DNA of 64,000 bases from Phyto melanocephala (lineage: Eukaryota > Arthropoda > Insecta > Diptera > Rhinophoridae), in the NCBI GenBank assembly GCA_941918925.1, contig OW799233.1, positions 158,128,845 through 158,192,844 of the forward strand. Direction: 5' to 3'. Position numbers and translations under genes: made by a program. Positions 1-10,490 of this stretch are shown here, one piece after another. Numbering within the stretch: the first letter of the stretch is position 1; each line of letters opens with the position of its first letter. The notes below the pieces were generated by a model. The model ran no database searches. It saw nothing but the letters and a program-made list of their open reading frames with translations, and was not told the origin of the DNA.

Positions 1-600
1 CTTCTATTAATATTTTAATTGTTTCAAATAATTTTTTGTTGGATTATTTCCTTAGTTTAACACATACGCTAAAACAACAAATTAAGTTTTTTTATTTGCA
101 GTTAGTGTGCATTTTCATTGTTTGATATTTCTATAATTAATTTTATAATTCTTATTTGGTTAAAGATACTGTAGACTTAAATATTTTAGTTTGATACAAC
201 ACTTTGAAGAAGCTTTTTTCTTGTCTTGTGTGTCATACGTCTATTTTTATTAATTAAATAATTCTCTTTGATTAAAAATTTCTTTGAGATTTTAACTAGC
301 TTGTCATTGATTGATTCTCTGAAATTTTTGTCTGAATTAAATAAATATTTTTTTTAAATATTCTTGAATTAAATAATGTTTGTGAATTTTTTTTTTTTTT
401 TTTGAAAATCGGAAATTGTTTCAATAAACTTTTTATTTGTTTCTGTTAATAATTTGTTTAAATTAAAAATTTTACAGATTCAAACATAAAACTGTATTGG
501 AAAAAAATTCGTTTTTTTTGTTTGAATTTACAAATTTAGTGATAGGTCCTCATTCAAACAAATATCATATTTGGTTCTCTAAATTTCTTTATTGAATCAG
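1..600. other. AT-rich sequence, nothing recognised
   Basis: Very AT-rich with several A and T runs. No open frame of convincing composition, no paired inverted repeats and no recognisable TE protein was seen on either strand. Confidence 0.5.
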
Positions 601-619
601 AAATTTAACTTTTTCTGTG

Positions 620-1260
620 TTGGTTATTCTAATAACACCAAATTGCAAGCCGTGGCCTCTTAAATAAGTGCTTGAAAAAACTTATTATTCGTTTTAAAAC
701 TAACTGAGATATAAGCAACAAAATACAATGTTATTCCTAAAACAATGTCTTTCCTAAAACGAATATGAAAATTTTTTACCTCCTAGACAACCAAGAGGAT
801 CTATATGGGTATCAAAAGAAAGAGCTTAAATTGCATAATAATTGAAATTAAAAAAGGCATGGTGGGCGTTCCTACAATATGGTCCACAGTTTAAACTTTT
901 AAATGTACTCCTTTTCAACCCCTTAATAGTTACACTAAAGGAATGCTTGGTCAGTAGAGTACAGTAGACTGTGAAGGAGTGTAAAATCCAAGATGACATC
1001 TAAACAAAATGGTGGACAATTTCTTTCCTAACCCCATCAATATGGTCACTACAGTATAATAGAATTAACTATATAAAATATCCAAATCGAACATGGCATC
1101 GGAAATAATGCAAAATGGCTTAAAGTTTTAAATCTGAAATCTTGGCTACACTACAGTGAAGTGAAAAGGATAGACCTAAATGAGTAGTACTAGTAAATGG
1201 CCAATCCTTTCGACATCACACCGTTATTAAAAGTTTCTAATAACAGCTAGAGGGTCAGTA
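620..1260 (-). repeat. DINE-like family 1, internal tandem block
   Basis: Read on the minus strand, this block matches the tandem interior of the longer family-1 copy at 60.1-60.5 kb. Shared phrases include 'ctagacaacca', a 'gtatcaaa..gaaag' segment, 'agtagaatacagta' and 'aatccaagatgac..aaaatgg'. The phrases recur roughly every 110-120 bases within the block, which is why I call it tandem. No terminal hairpin is present next to it, so it is a fragment. It encodes no plausible protein. DINE-1-type elements are non-autonomous relatives of Helentrons and often contain internal tandem repeats; assignment to that class is inference from structure. Confidence 0.55.
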
Positions 1261-1262
1261 GC

Positions 1263-2070
1263 GTTTTCTCAGTAACAAGCTGATTATTAATGTCAACACC
1301 AATAGTCAGTTGTACTTTTGACAATGTCATTAGTGAAGCAGTACATTTTCGATGTCGGCACTTACTTCAGGGTAGACACAAATAATATATCCACTATTTG
1401 AAGCTCAGTGTAGGTAGAGAGAAAATGTGTGAGTTTGACAAGATTTTTTTACAGCAAAAAACGTAAAGGTAGAAATTTTGATGCAACTCAGGTGGACTAA
1501 AATAATAAAAAAAAAAAGCTCACAAAAAGCATTTCCATTAACATCAAATCTTGTCATCAATTCTAAAGTTTTTCTACAAAGAGACAGAGACAGTTGTAGG
1601 TTCTTGCGCTTGTATCTAAATAATTCGTTTTTCTTGTTTTGGCGAGAACATTTTTGTCTTTGTATTGAGCTAAAAAAAAATTATAAATAAAAAAGAGAGG
1701 CGGTAATTTTTTCTGATTTTTATCCTCTTTATTCTTTATTTTAAATAATAAACCTCTGCATAATAATATATATAATATTGTCCCAAATAAATGTTATAAA
1801 AATAAACAACGAAATGGAAAACCTATGTTATACCCTTGTCACGTATGGTTAAGGGTATAATTAAGGCCATATTGATTTTTCTTGATTTACAATTGGTTCT
1901 TTTACAGAATTCATTTATTTTTTTAATCCATTTATTTATTTATAGATTTTTTTTTAAATTTTCTTCTTATTCCCCTTGCATAGAAAAAAGTTTCTTTATA
2001 ATTAATAAACTACATAAATTTGGATGAACGAAAAGTCTTCAAAAAATCTTCTATTCATTATTGGGTTAAT
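1263..2070. other. AT-rich sequence with one terminal-hairpin scrap
   Basis: Mostly unrecognised. At about 1828-1857 the pattern 'ttataccctt' followed by 'aagggtataa' matches the hairpin at the right end of family-1 DINE-like repeats, preceded by a degenerate 'aaacctat'. It is an isolated end fragment. Confidence 0.4.
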
Positions 2071-2076
2071 CAAATA

Positions 2077-2996
2077 TCGGGTGTCGCAACTAGAACGCAA
2101 TTTTTAAATTTGGCGCCATTCGAAGTGTCATTGTTTGAACAATTGTTATTGTTTGCTAGTAGAAGCTACGAGGTTAGTAAAAATGGAGCGCTACACGAAT
2201 GAACAACGCATTTTCATTGTGAAATTGTTTTACCAAAATGGTGAAAGTTTTGCGGCTACAGTTCGCAAATTGCGATCACTTTGTGGTCACAATAATGCTC
2301 CAAAAGAGTCAACTGTAAAGAGATTAATGGATAAATTTGCCGAAACTGGGTCTGTTAGTGATGTAAAGACAACAACGCGCCTTCGACCAGGTCGATCGAC
2401 CGAAAATGTCGCAGCTGTACCTGATGATATCGCTCAAACTCCATCCACCTCAATTCGACACCGAGCTCAGCAAATTGGTGTCTCCAAATCCACCATGCAG
2501 CGAATTTTGACGAAAGATTTGCATCTTCATGCATACAAACTTCAATTGACTCAGGAACTGAAGCCAGCATGTCATACAGCCAGAGAAACAATTCAATTGC
2601 TGCATCAGTCATTTCCAGGTCGTGTTATTTCGCGTTTTGGAGACCAGAATTGGCCGCCTAGATCGTGTGATTTAACACCTTTAGATTTTTTCTTTGGGGT
2701 TTTTGCAGTCGATGGTTTACGCGAATAAGCCGACGACGACTTAAAAAAAAGCCTTAAAAGAGGAAATTGGACGCTGCATTAATTAAATATCGCAGCATTT
2801 ATGCAAAAATGTCATTGAAAATTTCATTAAAAGATCGTGTGTGTGCCAGCAAAGCCGCGGCGGCCATCTGCACGATATATTGTTCCATACATAACCTCAT
2901 TCTGTCTACTTTACGACATAATAAAGTGTCACGATTTTTTTTTTTAAATATTTGTGTTTTATTTAAAATTTAAAAACTTCGTTCTATATTTGGCTT
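2077..2996 (+). mobile_element. Tc1/mariner-like element, internally deleted
   Basis: The element encloses the transposase remnant at 2183-2728. Imperfect terminal inverted repeats can be aligned: 'tagaacgcaatttttaaatt' near 2090 pairs with the reverse complement of a stretch near 2970, and TA dinucleotides lie just outside, but the outermost bases differ so the ends are approximate. After the main frame, the C-terminal coding sequence continues in other frames: 'SMVYANKP' and then 'CQQSRGGHLHDILFHT' at about 2840-2890. The central third of the gene, which should hold the first catalytic aspartate, is absent. Confidence 0.8.
2183..2728 (+). pseudogene. Mariner-type transposase, HTH domain fused to C-terminal end
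   Basis: A Tc1/mariner-like transposase would bind its own TIRs and cut and paste DNA. I chose the ATG at 2183 (MERYTNEQR), which matches the start of related copies, rather than an earlier in-frame ATG at 2135. Residues 1-60 hold the first helix-turn-helix segment, and about 60-115 the second, with the linker 'RPGRSTENVAAV' and the family phrase 'QIGVSKSTMQRILTKDLHLH'. Directly after 'LTQELKP' the frame jumps to 'ACHTARETIQLL' and then 'NWPPRSCDLTPLDFFFG', so the part with 'FSDEAHF' and 'FQQDGAT' is deleted while the frame stays open. This protein could still bind TIRs but cannot catalyse transposition. A later frameshift and stops break the C-terminus. Confidence 0.85.
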
Positions 2997-3480
2997 AAAA
3001 AATAAACCGGTTTTAAAAATTAATTCATAAAACAAGAATTTTCAAAGAAAAACAGTTGTAAACATATAAAACAGGATCTAATAGCCGGTTGGTTTTGCTA
3101 ATATCTGTGACAATAAGAAAAAACTGCTTATGTCTGTTTTTATAGTTTTGCTGAAAGAACTTTAAAATCATTTAAGTTGATTTTTAAAATTGTTTCCCTT
3201 TTAAATAAAGACTTTTTATATAAATTCCGCGCTATATTAATTTAAGAGCATATTGGTTTTCGTATACTTAGTTTAATTAGAAGTTAAATTAGGTTATTAT
3301 TCCAATAATATTAAAGTTCGTTGAAAAAATATAGACAATAAATTTTGACGCTAAATTCTTTTAAAGTTATCCAAAACATTTGAGAATTTGCTTAAGAATA
3401 GTTTAAGCTAACGAGATTGCAATAGTGCTATTATATTAATTTTCGCTTATATCGACTTAAGTAGTTATCCTTTTTGCCAC
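2997..3480. other. AT-rich sequence, nothing recognised
   Basis: No gene or paired repeat seen. Confidence 0.5.
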
Positions 3481-3482
3481 AG

Positions 3483-3780
3483 TGAGTGTAAGGGAATATA
3501 TACATACGTTTGTCATTCCGTGTGAAACTTCTACAATTTTGATTTCCGACCCCATATTTTCCTAACGCTTATGAATAGGGGAGCCAATTAAGATTGTCCG
3601 TCTCTCTGCCAATCTGTCTGTCTGTCCGTCAGTATGTTGAAATTGGTGTTGAAAATCAGAACAACTGAGATATGATTAAAAAAAACTTAGAGCACCTCGT
3701 CTTTTCACACCAATACAAAACTGAACGAACGTAGTTTGAAATCCCAGTTAAAATAGAAAAAAAAATTATTTTTTTTCTAC
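3483..3780 (-). repeat. DINE-like family 1 fragment
   Basis: Contains the reverse complement of the right half of family 1: 'gtcattccgtgtgaaa', 'ttccgaccccatat', the 'gtctgtctgtccgtc' run, 'gagatatgat', and a diverged 'cacctcgtcttttcacacc' end. Truncated on both sides; the right side abuts the TIR element at 3784. Confidence 0.65.
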
Positions 3781-3783
3781 ATA

Positions 3784-4515
3784 CACGCCAAGAAAAACCA
3801 TGGTTACGACATGATCACGACGGTCATATTATTTTTTCTAAAACAATATTTGGTTGTCGAAAACAAGTAATAGTTATTTTTGTTTCATTTCATCATATAT
3901 TTTTTCACGATAATCAAGCATTTGTTTGAATTGTATCATTTAATGTTTACTTTTCGTAAAAATTTCAAAATGGTTATAATTTAAAAATAGTATGATTTAA
4001 AAAAATTAATTTGACAAAAATAACATTATACTCAAAATCATTAAAAATTAAAAATAATCATTAAATAATAAGTGAGACAACAGTATGATTACAAAATAAT
4101 CAAGCTATGATTTTTTTTCAATAATAATTTGATTTCAATTGTTCTTCTTCTTGCTGAATACATTTTTATTATTTTAAAAGTTTGAGATGTCAAAAAAATG
4201 AACAAAAATTTTGAGAAATTAAAGAAAATTTAAAAATAAACGTGAAAATGTTAAAAAAAATTGGAAAAAAATTGCAATTAAATTGGTGAGTACAATCAAT
4301 ATGTGTATGTTACAGCAAAATACAGTAATTTGCCCTAAAAAAGCAAAGATTGTCGATTTCAATTGTAGTCATATATATGATTATTGAATGGTACTTAAAT
4401 TAAACATAATAATGATAACTGGTAACCATTATTATTTTAAACATAAGCATACAATTCAATCATAGTATGTTGCTCTTCGATTATGGTTACCACAACCATA
4501 TTTTTTCTTTGCGTG
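3784..4515. mobile_element. Non-autonomous TIR element, copy 1 (cacgcaaagaaaaa family)
   Basis: The left end reads 'cacgccaagaaaaaccatgg' and the right end, reverse-complemented, reads 'cacgcaaagaaaaaatatgg'. Homology of the two ends continues into 'tggttacgac' against 'tggttgtggtaacc'. TA flanks both ends (3782-3783 and 4516-4517). About 732 bases long with no coding frame. A second copy in opposite orientation lies at 9073-9638 and a diverged end near 63.9 kb. The superfamily is not clear from the termini; a TA duplication would fit Tc1/mariner, but a longer or different duplication cannot be excluded. Confidence 0.8.
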
Positions 4516-4541
4516 TACTTACATACATACATACAAACATT

Positions 4542-5253
4542 TTTCCCCACAATTTTTGACAACCAATGCGTCCGGTCTCATTGGTTTCCTTCTTCTTTGC
4601 GCTTTCGGTTGTACGTTCCTCCATTCCGATCCCTTATCCGTCACTGAGAGTCCCTCAGTATCGGCACGAGGCCTAGTTTCCTCAATATCGGCACGAGACC
4701 TAGTTCCCTCAGAATCGGCACGAGGCTTAGCTTCCAGAATCTCTACCCCACTATTAATGACCTGCTCATTCATAGTGGAATTTTTCCTCTTCTTCCTGTT
4801 CCTCTTTGGACTCTGTGTAATCGGTCCCCTTTTAGACGATGGGGTTGGTTGAAGTGTCAACCGAGGTTGCTCTGTCTGGGCTTCCTTATCAACCATTTGA
4901 GCTTTTGGTGCACTATCTTCCGTACCAATCAGTTCACACGTAGCCTGCATGTACAATGCCTGGATTTCCCGTGTGATTGTCTGAATATCCTTATGGATAT
5001 TGCTTCTTGTCTTTATGAACTGCAGAAGCTTTTCTATTCTATCTCCAAGTTTTCTCTTAACTTGGGTTTTACCACTCAGAGCCACTTTTGTAAGTGGCGT
5101 GCTCTTATCAGCTTCAGATATAGAAAGTTCCCGTGGTGGTGACCTTATCATCACAGAGCTTCTCTTAAATGGGTCCGAAGACCCTACACCCTCACTTTCA
5201 CCTTTTCCACACTTCCTGTTACTGTTTTCATCTTCATTATTGTTCTTAGCCAT
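4542..5253 (-). pseudogene. LINE ORF1 (gag-like), 3'-truncated
   Basis: Open frame read leftward from the ATG at 5253. In R1/LOA/jockey-type non-LTR retrotransposons ORF1 coats the RNA and escorts it to the nucleus. Visible features are a hydrophilic N-terminus (MAKNNNEDENSNRKCGKGES), a helical block around residues 70-110 with 'KLLQFIKTRSNIHKDIQTI', then a basic stretch 'SPKRNRKKRKNS' around residue 150, and finally 'RRRKPMRPDALVVKNCGEK'. That last phrase normally introduces the conserved domain before the CCHC knuckles, but here it runs into unrelated sequence at about 4542, so the zinc-knuckle region and ORF2 are missing. Residues 170-205 contain three near-identical copies of a short 'RADxE' repeat. 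The frame up to the break is undamaged, suggesting a fairly young insertion. Clade assignment is inference. Confidence 0.75.
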
Positions 5254-5640
5254 TGCTATTTGTCCAAACTCAAAGCCGCTATCTCCAACCGATGTAAAGT
5301 CGCGTTTACAACCCCATGGTTATCTATGCAAGCAGGGAGGCCATGCGAGGGTTGACATGAGATTCTTATGAAACCCCAAGCAAGAGCCAGGTCCGCGTTA
5401 GTCGGGAATTATCATCCGAGCCTGTACCACCAACTAAACGGCGACGTTCTTCGAGCGCACTTTGAGACTGTCAAGTTTTAATAGGAGGTTGCGGTTGTAG
5501 CATTAGCCTAGAAGCCGTTTCTGAGCAGTGTCACCTCCGCATACTAAGGTTCTAGAATACTACAGACCTTCGGCCCAGGGTTCAACAAATCCATACCATG
5601 TTTCAGAAATGCCATAATTAAGATCGTACTGGATTTGATC
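5254..5640 (-). mobile_element. LINE 5' leader upstream of ORF1
   Basis: Higher GC than the surroundings and directly upstream of the gag-like ATG, with 'tttggacaaatagcaatg' at the start codon. The composition changes at about 5640-5700, so the LINE 5' end is placed near there. No target duplication could be matched because the 3' side is truncated. Confidence 0.5.
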
Positions 5641-5666
5641 TTAATGCCTTGCAAGATCTGAAACAT
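5598..5666. repeat. Imperfect 69-nt hairpin
   Basis: Arms: 'atgtttcaga' (5598-5607) pairs with 'tctgaaacat' (5657-5666), and 'attaagatc' (5617-5625) pairs with 'gatcttaat' (5637-5645). There is an internal loop of about 9-11 nt between the two paired blocks and an 11-nt terminal loop. It sits at the outer edge of the LINE leader. Confidence 0.75.
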
Positions 5667-5869
5667 TTGCATGATCTGTTGACAACCAAGGGTGATTTCC
5701 GCTAATATTTGTGTATTTTATCCTTTTCAACATAAATTGAACCTGGAACGCCATAGTAAACTTGTTTAAAATCCGTTCTGTAGTTTTAGAGCATTTTGAG
5801 AACAGACAGACAGTCCGACAAAAATTGTTATCAGATTGTTAAGTATATAAATCACCATCAAATTTTTCA

Positions 5870-6103
5870 AAGTATAGAGTGGTCCAACCAAAATGCACAA
5901 TGTTAATTGCAAATAAAACGTTTTCAGCGAAATATCTTTATATTTCTTTGTTATGATAGAAGGATCGATGGCAATTATGTGTGAAACAAAATATCGGCCA
6001 AATGCTCGCCACGACTTCGGTAGCATATTTCTATCCGATGGTTCATGTTTTCAATGACACTGAGATATAATTGAGGTTCAATTTCGTTAATGTCAATCCT
6101 ATC
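5870..6103 (-). pseudogene. Mariner relic, 3' end fragment
   Basis: Matches the 3' end of the decayed mariner at 26.7 kb: 'tccaaccaaaatgcacaatg', 'caattatgtgtgaaa', 'atccgatggttcat' and 'caatgacactgagat'. Only about 230 bases remain, covering the C-terminal coding part and the 3' end. It is cut short at the hAT MITE that starts at 6112. Confidence 0.65.
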
Positions 6104-6111
6104 CTTTAGAT

Positions 6112-6377
6112 CAGGGATAGGCAAAGCATACCAATATATTTCGCGATTGTATAAGTGAGTTTTTGAGCGAGCAGTCTTTTACTCTTACAGCGTACTGAAA
6201 AGAAATTATTACACATTTAACATAGCAATTTGAAAAACAAGCATCAACACAACTGCTTTGCTTTTAAAAGCTATTGCGAGACTAAATTTATTGTTTATTT
6301 TTACTAAATACGTGTGAGCTGTACATGTGAGCTTAAAAGAGAAAAGTAGCTCTTGAGACGTGTTTTGGCTATCTCTG
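6112..6377. mobile_element. hAT-type MITE with 8-bp target duplication
   Basis: The ends read 'cagggatagg' and 'ctatctctg', giving TIRs of the form CAG[GA]GATAG[GC]CAAA. The flanks are an identical 8-base duplication CTTTAGAT at 6104-6111 and 6378-6385. An 8-bp duplication with CAG termini is diagnostic of the hAT superfamily. At 266 bases with no transposase sequence it is non-autonomous. Confidence 0.88.
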
Positions 6378-6385
6378 CTTTAGAT

Positions 6386-8438
6386 CTTGAAATCTTAAAT
6401 TGTTGTTGGCTTATTGTTGAACACTTTTTCTTTAAAATTTCCCCGAAGATAACACGATTGAATTAATTCTCGCTCAGACTTTTATCGCTGACTATTGGCG
6501 TGACCTGTATTTATGTGTGATTTGTCTTTTAATTTTAAATCATCTAAACGAGGAGTGTTTCTTTTAAAAAGTTGCTAAATGAAAACAAGTAGTTGAATTT
6601 CTAAAGTTAACATTTAAAAACAGAAAACACTTTAATAGCCTGTAGACATGTATTTGATTAATTTATTTTTTATTGCCGATTAAACGATAAGCAACGATTG
6701 GCGTAGCTACAACTTTGTTCTTGGTGTGGTAAAAGCTTAAAAAAGTATTCTGTTTCAAAATCTTAAAACAGATTTAATTTTTTATTTTTTTTTATTTTTA
6801 AAGGGCATCTGCCAGATTATTAAACTGCGTCCCTGGTTACAATGCAAGATGTGTGTGTAGTATTGCTTATTTTTTGGCTAATTTAATCTTTGTTTCATAC
6901 AAAACTCAACTAGAAACAAATAATTTCTGCAAACATTATTATGAAAAAGTTGTGCGACTCTCAACCGAGCAATTTTAATATAGAAAATTTTAAAAGTTGC
7001 TGAAACAAAAGTTCCTTGTGTGGTCAGGTACAGATACAAATCAAAATATTTACTGTTATCGAATAGTTCTAAAAAACCGATAATATATTATTAAGAAACC
7101 GGTTCGAACTATTTGAAACCTGATTTTAAATTAATATAATAATTATTACAATAATTAACAATTTATAATAATTTTTCTTTTAATAAAAAATCTTAAAAAT
7201 TCTACAAAACCTTCTCTAAGTTCTCTATTTGAAAAGAAAAGCAATGAATTTTCACTTTATATCAAGTAATCGTTAAATTCTTTATCCGATTTTTTTATTA
7301 AACTAAAGTTATGTTTCTTTTGTTTTTATAAACTTTGCGTTAAACTTTAAAACTTTTTGTTTTTAATGTGTGCCAATTTTATATGTTTGTATGTGCAATA
7401 GAAATAAATATCATAGACGTCTTGCTGTCTATGGTTAAAAGAACTTCTTTAGTGGCATTTGGCTTTAAAACAAAAATCCCAACAAGACTTATACAAAAAA
7501 AAAAAAAGAAAAGCTCTAAAAAGAAAACTAAATTTGGCAACAAAGTTTCTTTAATAAGAACTCGTTATGATTACGCTCGCACACACGCATACATAAATAA
7601 ATCTGTACACATAAACATAAAAATACTTTTTCGGTTATTTGTTGTTTGTGTCGTTGTCGTTGTCATTGTTCTTGCAATTAATTTAACAGTTAACGTGTAC
7701 AAGAATCTTTATTATACGAGGGGGTTGAAGAAGAAACTTAACGAGAAGAAACGAAATTATAAGAAATTGCGTAAAATGCGTTAGTGCTACAAGCATTAAA
7801 ACAAATATTAAATTATGTTTCGCAAAGACAATTGCTCTCGAATAAGATACAAAGGCGTAACGAAATAAAGTTTAAATTTAATGAATACAATAAAGTGTGC
7901 TTACCGTGTCACCGTTTAAAAGAAATACGTTCCACCTCTATAACACTTGCTAGGGATGCCATACGGATCTGATCTTGCGAATCCCGGAATTTAGGTTTTG
8001 AAAATATTTCGGGATCCAGGGATTTCAGAATTTTTCGATTTATTACTTATATGTAAGTATGTATTAAAAACACGCTTCATATAAATAATTAAGAAAAAAA
8101 AAAAAATACTTTAATAAGAAAAAAATGTTGGTTGGGTTTTTGAGGAAGTTTTTTATAATTTTTCGTTTTATTTTTGAATTCCTATTTTGTTAATAAGAAT
8201 TTAAAAATAAAACTTATAACATTTTAAAACTTTTTCAAGAATTTGGGTAAAAGGTCTACTGATGATCTGGTATAAGCACCAGTGAAATGCATAAAGACCA
8301 GCTTAAACAAACCAAACTTAAACCCAACAACCAAATTAAATATAAAAAAATTCCTTTAACAAAAATAACACACTTAAATAAAAAAATTCAAAGAATTTAA
8401 GTTAAGTAATTCATATATATATTTAGTAAATTAACAAA
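6386..8438. other. AT-rich sequence without a supported gene
   Basis: Contains poly-A/T runs and a 138-codon frame at 7368-7784 that I do not trust (see rejected). A phrase near 7960-8030 with 'aatcccggaattt' and 'tttcgggatcc' resembles one near 57.66-57.70 kb, perhaps an old repeat. No TIR pair found. Confidence 0.45.
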
Positions 8439-8439
8439 T

Positions 8440-8700
8440 AACAGCGCTATATTCGGCCGTGCCGAATCTTTTATACCCTTCTCAACGTGTAGTCATGCAA
8501 TAACAATTGTTTGTATCACCATTCATCTTATTAATATCAAATAAGTACATCCCATTACAAAATTATAACTTGAGTTTATGTATGTACAAATGCATTGAAA
8601 AAAAAGAAAATTTTTGTTGTCTTAACAAGGATTCGAATGTACGTTCATCCAGTTTAAAGTGGTTTGAAAAGACGAGGTGGTCGAAAATAAATCGTGCTGC
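8440..8700 (+). repeat. DINE-like family 1 fragment with left-end hairpin
   Basis: Starts with 'gcgctatattcggccgtgcc' and the 'attcgg/ccgaat' hairpin, then 'cttttataccc', 'gtgtagtcatgcaataacaa' and 'tgtatcaccattcatc', and later 'gacgaggtggtcg'. The right half of the element is missing. Confidence 0.75.
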
Positions 8701-9072
8701 AGAAGAATAGTAATGGTCGTTCGAGTATGGCAACTGGTATCTCGCGAAAAACACGAGTAGTATTGGCTTTTAAAGCGTCAATCGTAGATGGCTTATTCCT
8801 ACAAACGTCAGACCCTACCCGGTGGCTAACGTAATCATGATTTATCGTGACAAGCAGAAACAATGTTAAGTTATCGCTGAAATACACGTATTCCTCTTTG
8901 GCATCATATATGAATTTTTAAAGTAAATGTCCAAACATTCATAGAAGACTAAAGTTTATGTTGTCCCGTAGACCTATTTGTATTAATGAGTCCTAACAGA
9001 CAATATAATCACGATTCATTGTCGCACTCTTATTTACTTTCGCTAAGTTTTAACTTTTATAAGTAAAGTGAC
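8701..9072. other. Unrecognised spacer
   Basis: No gene, repeat pair or TE motif recognised. Confidence 0.4.
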
Positions 9073-9638
9073 ACACGCAAAGAAAAAATATGGTTGTGGT
9101 AACCATAATCGAAGAGCAACATACTATGATTGAATTGTATGATTATCGTTAAAACATATAATGGTTACCAGTTATCATTATTATGTTTAACTAAAGTATC
9201 ATTCAATAATCATATACATGACTACAATTGAAATCGGCAATCTTTTTAAAATAATAGAAATTTATTCAGCAAGAAGAAGAACAGTTGAAATCAAATTATT
9301 ATTAAAATAGAATCATAGCTCGATTAATTTGTAATCATACTGTTGTCTCACTTATTATTTAATGATTATTTTTAATTTTTAATGATTATGAATATAATGT
9401 TATTTTTGTCAAATTATTTTTTTAAATCATACTATTTTCAAATGATAACCATTTTGAAATTTTTACGAAAAGTAAACATTAAATGATACAATTCAAACAA
9501 ATGCTTGATTTTAGTGACAAAATATATGATGAAATGAAACAAAACTAACTATTACTTGTTTTCGACAACCAAATATTGTTATAGAAACTATAATATGACC
9601 GCCGTGATCATGTCGTAACCATAGTTTTTCTTTGCGTG
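9073..9638. mobile_element. Non-autonomous TIR element, copy 2 (cacgcaaagaaaaa family)
   Basis: Inverted relative to copy 1. The left end 'cacgcaaagaaaaaatatgg' matches the right end of copy 1, and the right end (reverse complement 'cacgcaaagaaaaactatgg') matches its left end. Internal phrases such as 'gaagagcaacatactatgat' and 'aaatcaaattattatt' are shared. It is about 165 bases shorter than copy 1. No coding capacity. Confidence 0.8.
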
Positions 9639-9739
9639 CACGTCAATGATATTCTCATGCATAATTCCCCTTGTTTGTGGCATTGTCACGTAGATCCATC
9701 AACAAAGTTTTCATTTACGATAATTTTGTATAAATATCG

Positions 9740-10430
9740 CCTTGATACCGACGATGTCACCAAATTTGGCACCAGGTAAATATCCTTAGAGATATAAGTC
9801 TTAAGGTGTGATATCGCACGATCTAGATGGCCAGTTTACCGTAGCAAAACGTGAATTTAAATGCTTACTGAATGGTTTCTCAACCGGTTCATTGTTTTAT
9901 GCGCTGTGTATGGTCCGTTGTGCTGTCCTGTTGAAACCAGAGGTCATCATGCGCTTAAATTTCAGGAACCACATAGTCACTTAACATGGTGCGATAACGG
10001 CTATCATTGCCGGTAACATTCTGATTTGCTTAAATTTTGAAGAAATATGAACCCATGGTTCCACCAGCCAATAAAAAGCACCATATCTTTGCTTTAAGGC
10101 ATATGATGGGAACTCTTGATACTCTTCGGGTTGCTCATCAGCTCAAGTATGGAAAATTTGCTAATAGAGTTATCCACTGAGTCAGAAAGTCACTAAACAA
10201 AATTTCACAATAATCCAGAGATAAAACATTTAACATAGATCGCTGTTTTTTCATAAAACAACTGATCAATTTGGAGACGCTGTTGTGGTGTGAGTCTTTC
10301 CAAATGACACTGAATAAAAATTACAAAGCATTTTGATATGAGTCATGCGTGATCTAATAAAAAAAATTGCCTATTGAAAATGAAACCTCACGGTTAATCA
10401 CCCGATATATATTTTAGAGTCATTTTTGAA
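9740..10430 (-). pseudogene. Mariner transposase relic
   Basis: On the minus strand, short blocks of transposase survive between frameshifts: 'FYWLVEPWVHISSKFK', then 'GFNRTAQRT', a degenerate form of the FQQDGAT block, then 'NWPSRSC' just before a lost 'DLTPLD'. Upstream lie degraded sequences of the amino half. No clean TIRs. A fossil of the same broad family as the 14.5-kb copy but from a different, older lineage. Confidence 0.65.
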
Positions 10431-10490
10431 AAAAATTTTAATTTCTTTATTTAAATAAGATATTTTTATTGTAATGGCTAGAGATGTTTA

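Noticed and set aside
4556..5371. Plus-strand frames of 97-123 codons
   Set aside because: Antisense shadows of the LINE ORF1.
7368..7784. 138-codon frame with a basic segment and one hydrophobic segment
   Set aside because: Composition follows local AT-rich, poly-A sequence (lysine runs from A-runs, valine run from GT-rich DNA). No domain, no splice context and no TE match, so I do not call it a gene.
9770..9850. CRISPR-like or regularly spaced short repeats anywhere in the window
   Set aside because: No array of short direct repeats with unique spacers; the tandem repeats present have no spacers, and the genome is eukaryotic.
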